Source: an uncultured Prevotella sp.
Lineage (GTDB): Bacteria > Bacteroidota > Bacteroidia > Bacteroidales > Bacteroidaceae
Assembly: GCA_900540375.1 (NCBI GenBank)
Contig: UQFS01000002.1
Span: 1 to 64,000, forward strand
Direction: 5' to 3'
Length of the DNA: 64,000 bases
In this document: positions 50,132 through 59,303 of the stretch, piece by piece
Layout of the letters: each line of letters starts with the position of its first letter
Numbering within the stretch: position 1 is the stretch's first letter
Notes under the pieces: model-generated
Seen by the model: only the letters and a program-made list of their open reading frames with translations
Told to the model about the DNA's origin: nothing
Database searches by the model: none
Translations under genes and position numbers: made by a program

Positions 50132-50809
50132 TTATTTCTTCAGCAGGTCGGGGCGTAAGCGTTTTGTGCGCTCCATGGCTTGGTCCATTTCCCATTGTTT
50201 GATTTTAGCCTCATTGCCGCTCAGGAGGATGTCGGGGATCTTCCATCCTTTGTAGTCGGCGGGACGCGTATAGATCGGTGCTGCCAGCAGGTCGTCCTGA
50301 AAACAGTCCGAGAGTGCGCTTTGGTCATCGCTGATCACGCCAGGCACCAGTCTGACCACAGCGTCAGCGATGCAGGCAGCCGCCAGCTCACCGCCGGTGA
50401 GCACGAAGTCGCCCACGCTGATCTCGCGTGTGATGAAGTGGTCGCGCACGCGCTGGTCGATGCCCTTGTAGTGTCCGCAGAGGATGATGAGGTTTTGCTG
50501 CAGCGACATGTCGTTGGCGATATGCTGATCGAACTTCTCTCCGTCGGGTGTGACGTAGATCACGTCGTCGTAGTCCCGTTCCGCCTTCAGAGCCGAGATG
50601 CAGCGGTCGATGGGCTCTATCTGCATCACCATACCCGCAAAGCCGCCGTAGGGGTAGTCGTCGACACGGCGCCATTTGTCGGGTGTGTAGTCGCGCAGGT
50701 TGTGGAGATGGATCTCGGCCAGGCCTTTCTTCTGTGCACGTGCCAATATCGACTCGTGGACAAATCCCTCGATCATCTCGGGCAATACGGTAATGATATC
50801 TATTCTCAT
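50132..50809 (-). CDS. trmD: tRNA (guanine-37-N1)-methyltransferase
   Basis: 225 residues. Methylates G37 of tRNAs reading CNN codons to prevent frameshifts. SPOUT-fold trefoil knot is visible: MRIDIITVLPEM at the start, YPYGGFAGMVMQIEP, LCGHYKGIDQRV, and GDFVLTGGELAA, followed by the C-terminal DNA/tRNA-binding helices. Complete and slightly short, as in many Bacteroidetes. It lies 70 bp after ligA in the same direction and may be co-transcribed, and converges on recQ. Confidence 0.97.
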   Translation of the reverse strand: MRIDIITVLPEMIEGFVHESILARAQKKGLAEIHLHNLRDYTPDKWRRVDDYPYGGFAGMVMQIEPIDRCISALKAERDYDDVIYVTPDGEKFDQHIANDMSLQQNLIILCGHYKGIDQRVRDHFITREISVGDFVLTGGELAAACIADAVVRLVPGVISDDQSALSDCFQDDLLAAPIYTRPADYKGWKIPDILLSGNEAKIKQWEMDQAMERTKRLRPDLLKK

Positions 50810-50879
50810 GGTGTTTCTGAAATGCTATGTCTGTTGTTGTAATTCGTTGTTTTTATTGAAACGCGTTTTTTCCTGCGTA

Positions 50880-52859
50880 TCATCCTTCGGTGAACCTGCT
50901 GATAAACTCGTCCTCGGTGATAATCGGTGTGTTGAGCTCGTGGGCTTTTTTGTTCTTGCCGCTGGTGCTGGTATTGTCGTTGTTGATCAGGAAGCCCGTC
51001 GACTTGCTCACTGACCCGGTGACCTTGCCGCCTTGGCTCTCGATATAAGCCTTGAGCTCCGCCCGGTTCTTATAGTGGTGCACGTCGCCCGTGATGACGA
51101 AGGTCAGTCCCTGGCAACGGTTGCCGGTGGGTGCCGTCGACGACTCCGTGACGTGGAGTTGTTCCAAGAGGTCATCGAAGTCACGCTTGTTGTCGGCATT
51201 GCGGAACCACGCAGTGAACGACGCCGACTTCTCCGGTCCGATACCGGGAATCATGGCCAGCTGCTCACCGCCGCCGAAGAGCCCGCCGTCGGTGGTGGCG
51301 ATGTCGACGAGCGCCTTCAGGTTGTAGGCCGAGAGCAGTCGCTGGCAGACATCCTTGCCGCATAGCGGGATGCAAAGCGCGTAGAGCAGTTGGCGTGCCT
51401 CCACGTTACGGGCTTTATCGAGAGAAGCCATCAGGTTGGAAACTGACTTGGCGCCGAAGCCGTCGAGATGGGCCATTTGCTGTGTATGGTCGCCCAATCG
51501 GAAAATGTCGCCATAGCGTGTCACCCATCCCAAGTTGATGAACCGTGCGAGTGTCTGCTCAGAGATGCCGTCGACGTTCACGCCTTCTTTCGATACGAAG
51601 CGGGCAAATTTCTTCAGCTTCTTGGCCGCACAGTCGGGGTTGGTGCAGTGCAGCGTGCGTGTGCCGCTGGCCGTGCTGGTGGTCACTTTGGTAGGATGTC
51701 CGCACACGGGACATTGTCCGGGAATCTGCAACTCACCTACTTTCTCCCTGATGCTGATAACTTTGGGTATGATCTTATTGGCTTTGATGACTTCAAGTTT
51801 TGTGCCCTTGTCGCCAATGCCTAAGCGCTCACACTCGCTGATGTTGCACAGTGAGGCACGTTTCACCGTAGTGCCTTCGAGCTGTACGGGTCGGAAGACG
51901 GCCACGGGGGAGATTGTTGAGGCTGCACAACTCCATTCGATGTGGTCGAGATCGGTCAGTGCGCTCTCGTCGGCCCATTTAAAGGCATAGCCCGCGCGTG
52001 TGGCATGGTGCCCGGTGACCGATCCGGTCTGAGCATAGTCGTTGTCTTCGTAGGCGATGACGAGTCCGTCGACGGGGTAGGGCATCGTTTCCACCTTCTT
52101 GGTCCATCGGTTGATGGCATCCTCGACATGCGCCAGCGATGGTTGTTCAATCAGTTCGTGCTCCACGGGGTGGAAGCCGAGACGTTTGAGCCAGTCCATG
52201 CGCTGTCCCCATGAAGAAATGTCATCGTCGCAGTGTACCAGGGTGAAGGGAATCCACTGCAGGTGGCGCTGGCGCACCTCGTCGATATCCTTCAGCGTGA
52301 GCGAGCCGGAGGCGAGGTTACGCGGGTTGGCATATTCCTCATCGCTTTCCATGTTGAACTGCTCAAAGTCTTTGTAGCTGATAACGCATTCGCCGCGGAT
52401 GACCGTATGGCCCGTGTAGTCGATTTTTGGCAGCACGCCGCTGATGGCTGAGGCCAGGTGCGTGATGTTGGTGCCGATGTGTCCGTCGCCGCGCGTGACG
52501 AGCTTTGTCAGGCTGCCATCGTCGTAGGTAGCCACCAGCGTGAGTCCGTCGAGCTTCCACGAGAGCCAGATGGACTTCATCTCAGCCCACTTCACCAAGT
52601 CCTCTGGCTTTTTGGTCTTAGCCAGGGAGAGTGCCGGATATTCGTGGGCTTCTTTCTGTCCTGTTAGCGTGTCGGCTGAGACATGGTGCGTCGGCGAGCC
52701 CTCTAACACGGTGCCTGTCTCCTGTTCCAGTCGGGTGAGCCGGTCGAAGAGCGCATCCCACTCATAGTTGGTCATCAGCTCTTCGCGGCCATTATAATAT
52801 GCATCAGACGCTTGGTTGAGCCGGTCAATCAGGGTCTGCATTTCCTCTGTCTTCGTCAT
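50880..52859 (-). CDS. ligA: NAD-dependent DNA ligase, divergent LigA type
   Basis: 659 residues with the complete LigA order: Ia domain (YYNGREELMTNYEWDALFDRL), adenylation domain with the AMP-Lys102 in SWKLDGLTL, IRGECVISYKDF, VDGLVIAYE, OB-fold, Cys4 zinc finger (CPVCGHP...CTNPDC), helix-hairpin-helix repeats (MIPGIGPEKSASF) and a C-terminal BRCT domain (from LTFVITG). Several motifs differ from the common bacterial form: KLDG in SWKLDGL instead of ELKYDG-type, and GYAFKWADE instead of AIAYKFPA. This resembles a divergent LigA branch I associate with Firmicutes. Function as a ligase is still expected. Confidence 0.9.
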   Translation of the reverse strand: MTKTEEMQTLIDRLNQASDAYYNGREELMTNYEWDALFDRLTRLEQETGTVLEGSPTHHVSADTLTGQKEAHEYPALSLAKTKKPEDLVKWAEMKSIWLSWKLDGLTLVATYDDGSLTKLVTRGDGHIGTNITHLASAISGVLPKIDYTGHTVIRGECVISYKDFEQFNMESDEEYANPRNLASGSLTLKDIDEVRQRHLQWIPFTLVHCDDDISSWGQRMDWLKRLGFHPVEHELIEQPSLAHVEDAINRWTKKVETMPYPVDGLVIAYEDNDYAQTGSVTGHHATRAGYAFKWADESALTDLDHIEWSCAASTISPVAVFRPVQLEGTTVKRASLCNISECERLGIGDKGTKLEVIKANKIIPKVISIREKVGELQIPGQCPVCGHPTKVTTSTASGTRTLHCTNPDCAAKKLKKFARFVSKEGVNVDGISEQTLARFINLGWVTRYGDIFRLGDHTQQMAHLDGFGAKSVSNLMASLDKARNVEARQLLYALCIPLCGKDVCQRLLSAYNLKALVDIATTDGGLFGGGEQLAMIPGIGPEKSASFTAWFRNADNKRDFDDLLEQLHVTESSTAPTGNRCQGLTFVITGDVHHYKNRAELKAYIESQGGKVTGSVSKSTGFLINNDNTSTSGKNKKAHELNTPIITEDEFISRFTEG

Positions 52860-52905
52860 AGGATGGTGTTATTATCGCAAACTACTGCAATCGTTTTTCT
52901 GTTTA

Positions 52906-52913
52906 CAAAGTTA
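52906..52913 (-). promoter_or_regulatory. -7 box of ligA
   Basis: TAACTTTG on the minus strand, 46 bases upstream of the ligA ATG. Confidence 0.6.
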
Positions 52914-53010
52914 ACAAAAAAAATCGGGATGTCCGTGGTTTCCTTGTTCTCATTTCATGATTATTTCGTCAGTGCAGTGAAAGCATGTTTTTTGCTTGTC
53001 AGCATGATTG

Positions 53011-53359
53011 TTGGATAAACTGACATTTTTCGGGCGCTGAGACTGCGTTCTTTTGAAGCAGACCCCTCCTTGGCCGTGATTTTGCGATTTTTAGTCGGTT
53101 TTTTATAAACTGTTGATAATCAGCACTGTATGTAAAAATTGGCTTAAAAATTCAGTTCAAAGAGTTCTTTTTTCGTTATCAAAATGCCGAGATGACCTTG
53201 TCAAAATGCCGAGATGACCTTGTCAAAACGCCGAGATGACCTTGTCATTACGCCGAGATGACCTCATCAAAACGCCGAGATGACAGAGCAATGCTACCGA
53301 ATTGGCCTTCTCATGGTTGTTTTTTCTATTTTAGGCGCTGTAGTTTTCTCTAGAATGAA
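53011..53359 (+). repeat. five-unit dispersed element, copy C
   Basis: 349 bp from GTTGGATAAACTGACA to AGAATGAA, the same length and the same internal distances (167 bp to the array, 65 bp from array to right block) as copy B. Shared blocks include TGCGTTCTTTT, GGCCGTGATTTT, GCGATTTTT and ATAAACTG. Sequence between blocks is diverged. Confidence 0.8.
53178..53287 (+). repeat. 5 x 22-bp array of element C
   Basis: Units at 53178, 53200, 53222, 53244 and 53266, of the form RTCAAAAYGCCGAGATGAC plus CTT. Here the TCTCGG half faces left, i.e. on the opposite strand from arrays A and B, while the outer RTCA...TGAY phase is kept. Confidence 0.9.
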
Positions 53360-53489
53360 GTTTTTTTCTGACATACTTTTGTCAAGGTTTTTGTGTTGGA
53401 AACAAAGGAAGGTGGGTGAAAAGGTAGGGCCAGATAGCTTTTTGCATCTATTTCATTCCTTTTTATTTTGCCATTCCACTCGTTTGCTG

Positions 53490-53497
53490 TAACTTTG
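53490..53497 (+). promoter_or_regulatory. -7 box of the B3/B4-domain gene
   Basis: TAACTTTG, 83 bases before ATG 53580. Confidence 0.6.
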
Positions 53498-53579
53498 CAA
53501 AGGATATGCAGACTTTCGTAAAAGTCTGAACAGAACTGAACAAAAAAACGAAAGAGGACGAAAGAGAAAGGATAGAGAA

Positions 53580-54245
53580 ATGAAAATCATAGTTTCAAAA
53601 GAGATTGAGAGTGTTTGTCCGAATTTCGTAGGGGCTTGTGTGGAGGCACAAGTCAAGAACTTACCCTATTGTGCCGAGCTATGGCAGGAGATCAATGCCT
53701 TGGGTGATCACTACCGCAAAGTGCTGAGCACCGAGACGCTGAAGGCGATTTCCGGTATCGAGGCCACGCGGCGTGTCTACCGTGCTTGTGGCAAGGATCC
53801 CTCGCGCTACCGTCCGGCTGCCGAGTCACTTATTCGCCGCCAACTCAAGGGCAAGGAACTCTATCAGATCGACACCTTAGTGGATCTCGTCAACCTGGCG
53901 AGCATTCGCTATGGTTACAGCATCGGCGGCTTCGACGCGGATAAGTTCGAAGGTGACACGCTGACGCTCGGCGTGGGCCGCGAAGGTGAGCCCTATGAAG
54001 GTATAGGCCGTGGCATGATCAACATTGCAGGACTGCCCGTCTATCGTGATGCCGCGGGTGGAGTAGGAACGCCTACGTCCGACAATGAGCGGACCAAGAT
54101 GAGTCTGGACACCACCCGTCTCGTCGTGCTTATCAACGGCTACGACGGTGACGAGGCGCAGGTGACGGCTAATGCCCGATATATCCAGGAGCTCGTCAGG
54201 AAATATGCAGTTTCAGACGGAGGATCCTTCTTTATCTACAGGTAA
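53580..54245 (+). CDS. B3/B4 tRNA-binding domain protein
   Basis: 221 residues made of the B3/B4 fold otherwise found as the editing domain of phenylalanyl-tRNA synthetase beta. Visible motifs: GIEATRRVYRACGKDPSRYRPAAESLIRR (about 60-88), LVDLVNLASIRYGYSIGGFD (102-121) and DNERTKMSLDTTRLVVLING. Stand-alone members may hydrolyse mischarged tRNA or bind another aminoacyl-type substrate; unproven. The promoter lies downstream of repeat element C. Ends in a terminator shared with the convergent mod gene. Confidence 0.88.
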   Translation: MKIIVSKEIESVCPNFVGACVEAQVKNLPYCAELWQEINALGDHYRKVLSTETLKAISGIEATRRVYRACGKDPSRYRPAAESLIRRQLKGKELYQIDTLVDLVNLASIRYGYSIGGFDADKFEGDTLTLGVGREGEPYEGIGRGMINIAGLPVYRDAAGGVGTPTSDNERTKMSLDTTRLVVLINGYDGDEAQVTANARYIQELVRKYAVSDGGSFFIYR

Positions 54246-54281
54246 CAAAAAAGGTTGACCATTGTGGTCTATTCCTTTTTG
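54246..54281. terminator. bidirectional terminator
   Basis: CAAAAAAGG / CCTTTTTG outer stem with inner GACCA/TGGTC, between convergent B3/B4 and mod genes. Confidence 0.8.
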
Positions 54282-54284
54282 TGA

Positions 54285-56306
54285 CTATAGCGTCCACACT
54301 GTTTCGTCGCCACAGATATTGCGAATCTTCATGCGCAGCGGTTTCTTGTCACAGCGTATGGTGCCGTCCCAAAAGTCATCCGTCTTCTTGCCGTTGAGGC
54401 TGACACGCCCTAAGTGATCGCGTTTAATCTCCACGTCGCTGTGCCACGGCAGATTCTTTTCGGCATTCTCACAGTCGAGGCTTATCCACTCGATGGTCTC
54501 CAGTCCTTCGTCGCTGATGGTGATGGGCACGAACTTCTTCTCCTTGCCTTTGGTTTTCTGCTGGAGCACCTGCTGTTGGCCTTTGAGGTTGACTTTCTCT
54601 ATCTTCTTCAGCACACGGTCGCTGTGGAAGCTGTTGATGGTAACCTTCCATCCCGTGAACAGAGCGTCGTGGGTCTCGCTGACCGTCCACTCAGCGTCGT
54701 CCTCCACCATGATGTCGTCGAGGAACTGCTTGAGATCGCGGAGCTCTATCTCTATGGTTGTCTGGTCGTTCTGCTCTTTGATGAACTGTTCGATGTCGTC
54801 GCGGTCGGTGATGTCGATGTAGTAGACGATGACGCGCTCGATGTTGGCGGGCAGGTCGGGGAGTGCCTCGCGTATGATGCGGTTGATTATCGGCTTGTCG
54901 AGCAGTCGTGAGCTGCTGTCGAGCAGGTTGGGTAGGTAGACGGGCATGATGCCGTATTTGGTGTCGACGATGGAGCCCGCCCACATCTTGCCGAATCCCT
55001 CCTCGTCACTGTGCAATCCCCGGATCATTTTCTTCAGTTTGTCCATGGTCTGCACGGGATTGCGGAAGAGCGACACGCTATCCTTGACTTCCAAGATCTC
55101 AAACTCAGCCTTACCGCCGATAAGCCGGTCGCGGATGGTCTGAATGCTGTTGAGGTTGATGTCGCTGGTGATGAAGCGCCGTCCGAGCCGGTTGGCCACT
55201 GCCGCTGTCACGCCACTGCCTCCAAAGAAGTCAGCCACCACCATGCCCTCGTCACTGCTGGCTTTGATGATTCGCTCCAAAAGAGCCTCTGGCTTTTGGG
55301 TGGCGTAGTCGACAAGTTCTTTGGCTTGACCTGCGATAACATTAATGTCAGTCCATATTGACTGCAAAGGCTTACCAGGCATTTCGTCTAAATAGACTTT
55401 TTTCTTAGGGAACCCGGAACTCGTGTGATAGAGCAATCCTTTTCTGTCTAATTCTTCCATAGTTTCTTTGGAATACCGCCACGTACGAGTAACTCCGTTC
55501 CATTCATAGGTTGAGCCTCTACCGCCTGGTCCCATCGTGTTCTCGACCTTATACTTTCTGCCATCACCATCATCCATCGAATACATCTTAAGATATTTCT
55601 CTTCATAAGGTGTATATTGAGTATGCCATGTGTAATCCTCATTATTCATGCAATAAAAGAATATGGTATCATGGATTTGCCCATACCTATTTGCATCGTT
55701 ATGGGAATAGACCCTTTGCCATATTATCTCGTTAACAAAATTATCCTCCCCGAATATCTCATCCATGAGAATCTTGACATAGTGCCCGATATGGTAGTCG
55801 AGGTGCACATAGATGCTTGCGTTATCGCTCATGACCGACTTTATGGCCATGAGGTTCTCGTACATCCAGTTGAGATAACGCTCTTTGTCCCAGATGTCGC
55901 CGTACATCTTCTCCTCGAAGGCGCGCATCTCCTCGATGTCGAGTTCCTTTTCTGCCTGTGCAATGGTGGCAGCGACCTTCGGGTTGTTGCGTACATACAC
56001 CTTCTTGGCATAGTCGGCACCGCTGGCAAAGGGCGGATCGATATATACGAGGTCCACCTTCACGCCCTTATCCTTGAGATAGGCGCAAGCCGAGAGGCAC
56101 TCGCCGCGCAGCACCATGTTGTGTAGGGAATTGTCGCCCACCTGCTCGACGGGCTCCACCTCGTAATAGGGCATGCCGCGCTGGATGTTCTCCACGATGC
56201 GGTCGTTGTCGCGGTAGCGGAGCACGCGCTTGGTGCGCACAAAGTTGTCGAGCAGTGCCTGACCCTCGAGGGTGTTGGGGAAATAGGGGATATATCTGAC
56301 AGCCAT
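54285..56306 (-). CDS. type III restriction-modification DNA methyltransferase (Mod)
   Basis: 673 residues, beta-class amino-methyltransferase: catalytic DPPF at 90-93 precedes the SAM-binding FFGGSG at 360-365, with the target-recognition region between. The opening SLHNMVLRGECLSACAYL and later C-terminal domain are typical of Mod proteins paired with a Res helicase. It modifies an adenine or cytosine in an unknown short site. Residues about 184-332 are encoded by AT-richer DNA (33-42 % GC in sampled 60-base lines against 58-60 % in the flanks), a sign that the recognition segment was exchanged. It starts two bases after the res stop codon. Confidence 0.93.
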   Translation of the reverse strand: MAVRYIPYFPNTLEGQALLDNFVRTKRVLRYRDNDRIVENIQRGMPYYEVEPVEQVGDNSLHNMVLRGECLSACAYLKDKGVKVDLVYIDPPFASGADYAKKVYVRNNPKVAATIAQAEKELDIEEMRAFEEKMYGDIWDKERYLNWMYENLMAIKSVMSDNASIYVHLDYHIGHYVKILMDEIFGEDNFVNEIIWQRVYSHNDANRYGQIHDTIFFYCMNNEDYTWHTQYTPYEEKYLKMYSMDDGDGRKYKVENTMGPGGRGSTYEWNGVTRTWRYSKETMEELDRKGLLYHTSSGFPKKKVYLDEMPGKPLQSIWTDINVIAGQAKELVDYATQKPEALLERIIKASSDEGMVVADFFGGSGVTAAVANRLGRRFITSDINLNSIQTIRDRLIGGKAEFEILEVKDSVSLFRNPVQTMDKLKKMIRGLHSDEEGFGKMWAGSIVDTKYGIMPVYLPNLLDSSSRLLDKPIINRIIREALPDLPANIERVIVYYIDITDRDDIEQFIKEQNDQTTIEIELRDLKQFLDDIMVEDDAEWTVSETHDALFTGWKVTINSFHSDRVLKKIEKVNLKGQQQVLQQKTKGKEKKFVPITISDEGLETIEWISLDCENAEKNLPWHSDVEIKRDHLGRVSLNGKKTDDFWDGTIRCDKKPLRMKIRNICGDETVWTL

Positions 56307-56308
56307 AG

Positions 56309-59167
56309 TTATTTGCTTGTTATGTCGTTAAAGAAATCGTTGATCTTTTGCAGCGTCTTCTGTCGCCGTTGCTCTGGGGTAAGCGTGTCCTCAAGATAGA
56401 GGAAGTCGAAGCGGCGGTAGCCAAACTTCTCGTTGTTTCTCCGGATGAACTCTGTCTGCATGAAGCGGAGCCTGTCGGCGAACTTAGCGGCGAAGCCTTC
56501 GCCTTTGGTCTCGATGATAACCACACGGTCAATGGTGCCGTCGGCTTTGCGGCTGAGCAGCAGGAAGTCGGGGACGTAGCGTCCGGCATAGCGCCATGTG
56601 CCGCCTTTTTGCTGATAGCAGTTGATGATGAACTGTGTGAGCGTCTCGTCACCGTTGAAATAGGCTTCGAGCTGACGGTCGTGGATGATGGGAAGAAGCT
56701 CCTTGGCGAGGAAGTCGCGCTCCAGCCTGCTGTCGAAGCGGTAGGGCAGGTAGTGGTAGGTCTGTGTGCGCTCGGGGTGTGGATCTTTTTGTGGTTGAAG
56801 ATTTGAGATGTCGATGCCCTTCAGTCTAAGTCCTTCCAGCACGGCCTTCTCTTCCTCGCTGATCTCTATCTGCTTCGGTCGCTGATCCCAGTCGACGATG
56901 TCGTGCACGTCCTGCTGTGGCGGATAGTATTTCTCATTGTCTTCCACCGGCGACGTGAGCTTTTCTATCTTCAGCAGACTGGCCTGACAAGGCAGCAGCT
57001 CCTCGCAGACCCGGAAGTCGCGGATGGGCGCAAAGGCCTGACGGATGAGCGAGCGGATGCGTGCCTGGTCGTAGGCGGTGTCTTCCACGGTGCTGCCGTC
57101 TTTGAGCGTTGTGATCTTTGAGAAGATAGCTTTCAGTTGCTCGTCGCAGGTGCGCAGCATGGCCACGCTGAGTGTGCCGAAGCTCTCCTTGGCAATCTGT
57201 TGCAGCCACCAGTGATAGGTCACGCGTCGGGTGGTCTCGTTCTCCTGCTCGTAAGAGTCGAGCAAATTGCCTTCTAAGTCCTGGCGATGGACGAGGCTTA
57301 CGGGTCTGCTGACGAGCAGTCGCTCGTCGCTCAGTCGTTTGGCAGGCGAGCTGTCCTTGTCGATGACAAGCGTCTCGTAGCTCACCTTGAGCTGATAGAA
57401 GTCGATGTCGGGCACGCGCAACTTTTCCATGCGCGAATAGCGGTCGATGAGCGGAACATCTGACGTTGGCTTGTTGCCAAGCTCTCGCAGCGAGATGTTC
57501 TGCTGCTGCATGAGCTGGCGGTTGAGCTTCTCGGCATTGAACGCGTTGAGCCAGATGAGTGCTGTCTCGTGCTCGTGGCGGACAACCTGTCGTAGACAAC
57601 GGCAACTGGTCTGCAACACCATGTTGGTGGGGCAGGCTCCTTTTTGTGGGAGTATCACGCCGGTGAGACTCTTGCAGTCCCATCCCTCTTTACCGATCTG
57701 TACCAACAGTACAATTTTGATATGGGAGAGCGGCGTGTCGAGCGAGGCGAAGGCTGCATTGGCTCCCTCGGCTTGCGGATACTGTGTGTTGCCACCATGG
57801 TATTTCAGTATCACGTCGGTAGGGTTCATGCCGTAGTCAGCAACAATCTCTGCCACTTGTGGGTAGATGTCTTCCTCAAGCGTTTCTATCTGACTGCAAT
57901 AGATCGCCAGTTTGGCACAGGTGCCGTTGGCGTAGGTCGTGTCACGATACTTGTCGATAAACTCTCTCACGCCATTGTCGATGATCACCGCCCGGTCGTT
58001 GTCGGTGAATTTCACTTCGGGCACTTTGAGGAAGTTGCCCACACCCTCGATGAGCGGATAGAAATACACCACATTGGAGAGGTCAGTGTTGCGGATGGCA
58101 AAGTCGCCGAAGAGCGTCATAGCCTCTGCCTTCTCGAGATAGGGCGTGCCCGAGAAGCCCATCACAGCATTGAATGATGGGTTGGCAGTCCATTTGTTGA
58201 CAACCTGCCGCAGCTTGATCTCTCCGTCAGCGGCATGGTGCACCTCGTCGATGAAGATGGAGAGGTGGGGCAGCCGCCCGATGATGTCGCGCAACTCATT
58301 GGCCTGCTCTATCTTTTTCAACTCTTCTTGGGTGAAGAGCGTTGGATCCTTGTCATCGGAGAGACGGTCGAGGATGACCTTTTCGGCATTGGTGACGGCC
58401 ACGAGCCCCATGAGATCGTCCAGGGGCTGGTGGTTGTTGATCTTCTGCGCATTGGGGTTCTTGACCTTGTTGCTCTTGCCGGCACTCTTCTGCTCGTCAA
58501 GGATCTCGAATTTCATCAGCCGTGCTACCTGTGTGGCGGATGGTTCCGGAATGACCCATGAGGGGTCGAACTCCTGAATATGTCTGAGGCTTGGCACGAT
58601 CGACGACTTAAGACCGGAGGGTGCCATGATCATGAAGTTATGGGCGAAAGCCGGATTGTCGGTTTCGTTTTGTGCGAAGTGAAGATCGAGACAAATGAAG
58701 GCAGCCATTAAGAACGTCTTGCCCGCACCCATCGGGAGACTGAAGACATAGTCGGTGTAGCTGACTCCATAGAAGATCTTTTTGAAAGCCGCCTCGTAGT
58801 CAATCTCGGCGGCATGGTGTCTGATCAGTTTCTCGAGACCGGGCGACAGTTGCTTGCCCTTTTTGTCTCTCAGTCGAGAATATTGGAAAAGAGCCACGGC
58901 AGCAGGAGTGGTTGCGAAGACCCTGCGCGTCGTGTCGGTGAGCTCCTCCTCACCAACATTGGTGTCGTTGAATGTTCCCTCGACGAAGAGCTGCCACAGG
59001 GGTTTGTTATGACAGGCTATCTTCAGATACAAGTAGGTCTTGATGGCCTCTATCTGTGCGTCGCGCATCATTCCCCGATGCTCGATATAGTGGATGAGTG
59101 ACTTCACGGTACACTCGTCTGATGCCAGCCAGAGGTCTCTTTTCTTCTCTATGAGCTTATAAAACAT
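56309..59167 (-). CDS. type III restriction endonuclease/helicase (Res)
   Basis: 952 residues. SF2 helicase core with Walker A PMGAGKT at 145-151, DEVH at 307-310, motif III-type FSGTP and motif VI region QTSCRCLRQVVR; then a long C-terminal part ending in a PD-(D/E)xK nuclease: PDF at 866-868 and ETKGEG with Glu886 and Lys888. This is the cleavage subunit of a type III restriction system. The order is res then mod, the reverse of the common mod-res arrangement, and the two are tightly coupled. No promoter was clear in the 137-bp spacer, so read-through from the mazG-rnz operon is possible. Confidence 0.93.
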   Translation of the reverse strand: MFYKLIEKKRDLWLASDECTVKSLIHYIEHRGMMRDAQIEAIKTYLYLKIACHNKPLWQLFVEGTFNDTNVGEEELTDTTRRVFATTPAAVALFQYSRLRDKKGKQLSPGLEKLIRHHAAEIDYEAAFKKIFYGVSYTDYVFSLPMGAGKTFLMAAFICLDLHFAQNETDNPAFAHNFMIMAPSGLKSSIVPSLRHIQEFDPSWVIPEPSATQVARLMKFEILDEQKSAGKSNKVKNPNAQKINNHQPLDDLMGLVAVTNAEKVILDRLSDDKDPTLFTQEELKKIEQANELRDIIGRLPHLSIFIDEVHHAADGEIKLRQVVNKWTANPSFNAVMGFSGTPYLEKAEAMTLFGDFAIRNTDLSNVVYFYPLIEGVGNFLKVPEVKFTDNDRAVIIDNGVREFIDKYRDTTYANGTCAKLAIYCSQIETLEEDIYPQVAEIVADYGMNPTDVILKYHGGNTQYPQAEGANAAFASLDTPLSHIKIVLLVQIGKEGWDCKSLTGVILPQKGACPTNMVLQTSCRCLRQVVRHEHETALIWLNAFNAEKLNRQLMQQQNISLRELGNKPTSDVPLIDRYSRMEKLRVPDIDFYQLKVSYETLVIDKDSSPAKRLSDERLLVSRPVSLVHRQDLEGNLLDSYEQENETTRRVTYHWWLQQIAKESFGTLSVAMLRTCDEQLKAIFSKITTLKDGSTVEDTAYDQARIRSLIRQAFAPIRDFRVCEELLPCQASLLKIEKLTSPVEDNEKYYPPQQDVHDIVDWDQRPKQIEISEEEKAVLEGLRLKGIDISNLQPQKDPHPERTQTYHYLPYRFDSRLERDFLAKELLPIIHDRQLEAYFNGDETLTQFIINCYQQKGGTWRYAGRYVPDFLLLSRKADGTIDRVVIIETKGEGFAAKFADRLRFMQTEFIRRNNEKFGYRRFDFLYLEDTLTPEQRRQKTLQKINDFFNDITSK

Positions 59168-59261
59168 ATTCTGTTACTCTGTCTTATCTCACACTGAGTA
59201 TACGGAGACACAGAGAGGTATTAAATCTTAATCTTTTGATGTCACAACATGCAGTATTGGT

Positions 59262-59300
59262 ATCGCCATGCTCTCCCTTGGGAGAGTTAGAGAGGGCTTA
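59262..59300. repeat. small palindromic repeat after the TerB-DnaJ gene
   Basis: GCTCTCCC-TT-GGGAGAG with a further GAGAGGGC able to pair alternatively. No T-run. A palindrome of the CTCTCCC/GGGAGAG type is common in bacterial spacers; it marks the boundary between the core operon and the restriction locus. Confidence 0.5.
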
Positions 59301-59303
59301 CTT

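Larger units (their letters stand above)
52860..53579. other. 720-bp spacer between divergent ligA and the B3/B4 gene
   Basis: Holds the ligA promoter, repeat element C (53011-53359) and the promoter of the B3/B4-domain gene. No credible gene on either strand. Confidence 0.75.

Noticed and set aside
53178..53287. Possible CRISPR array
   Set aside because: Units are 22 bp with only 3-base gaps; there are no unique spacers and no cas genes.
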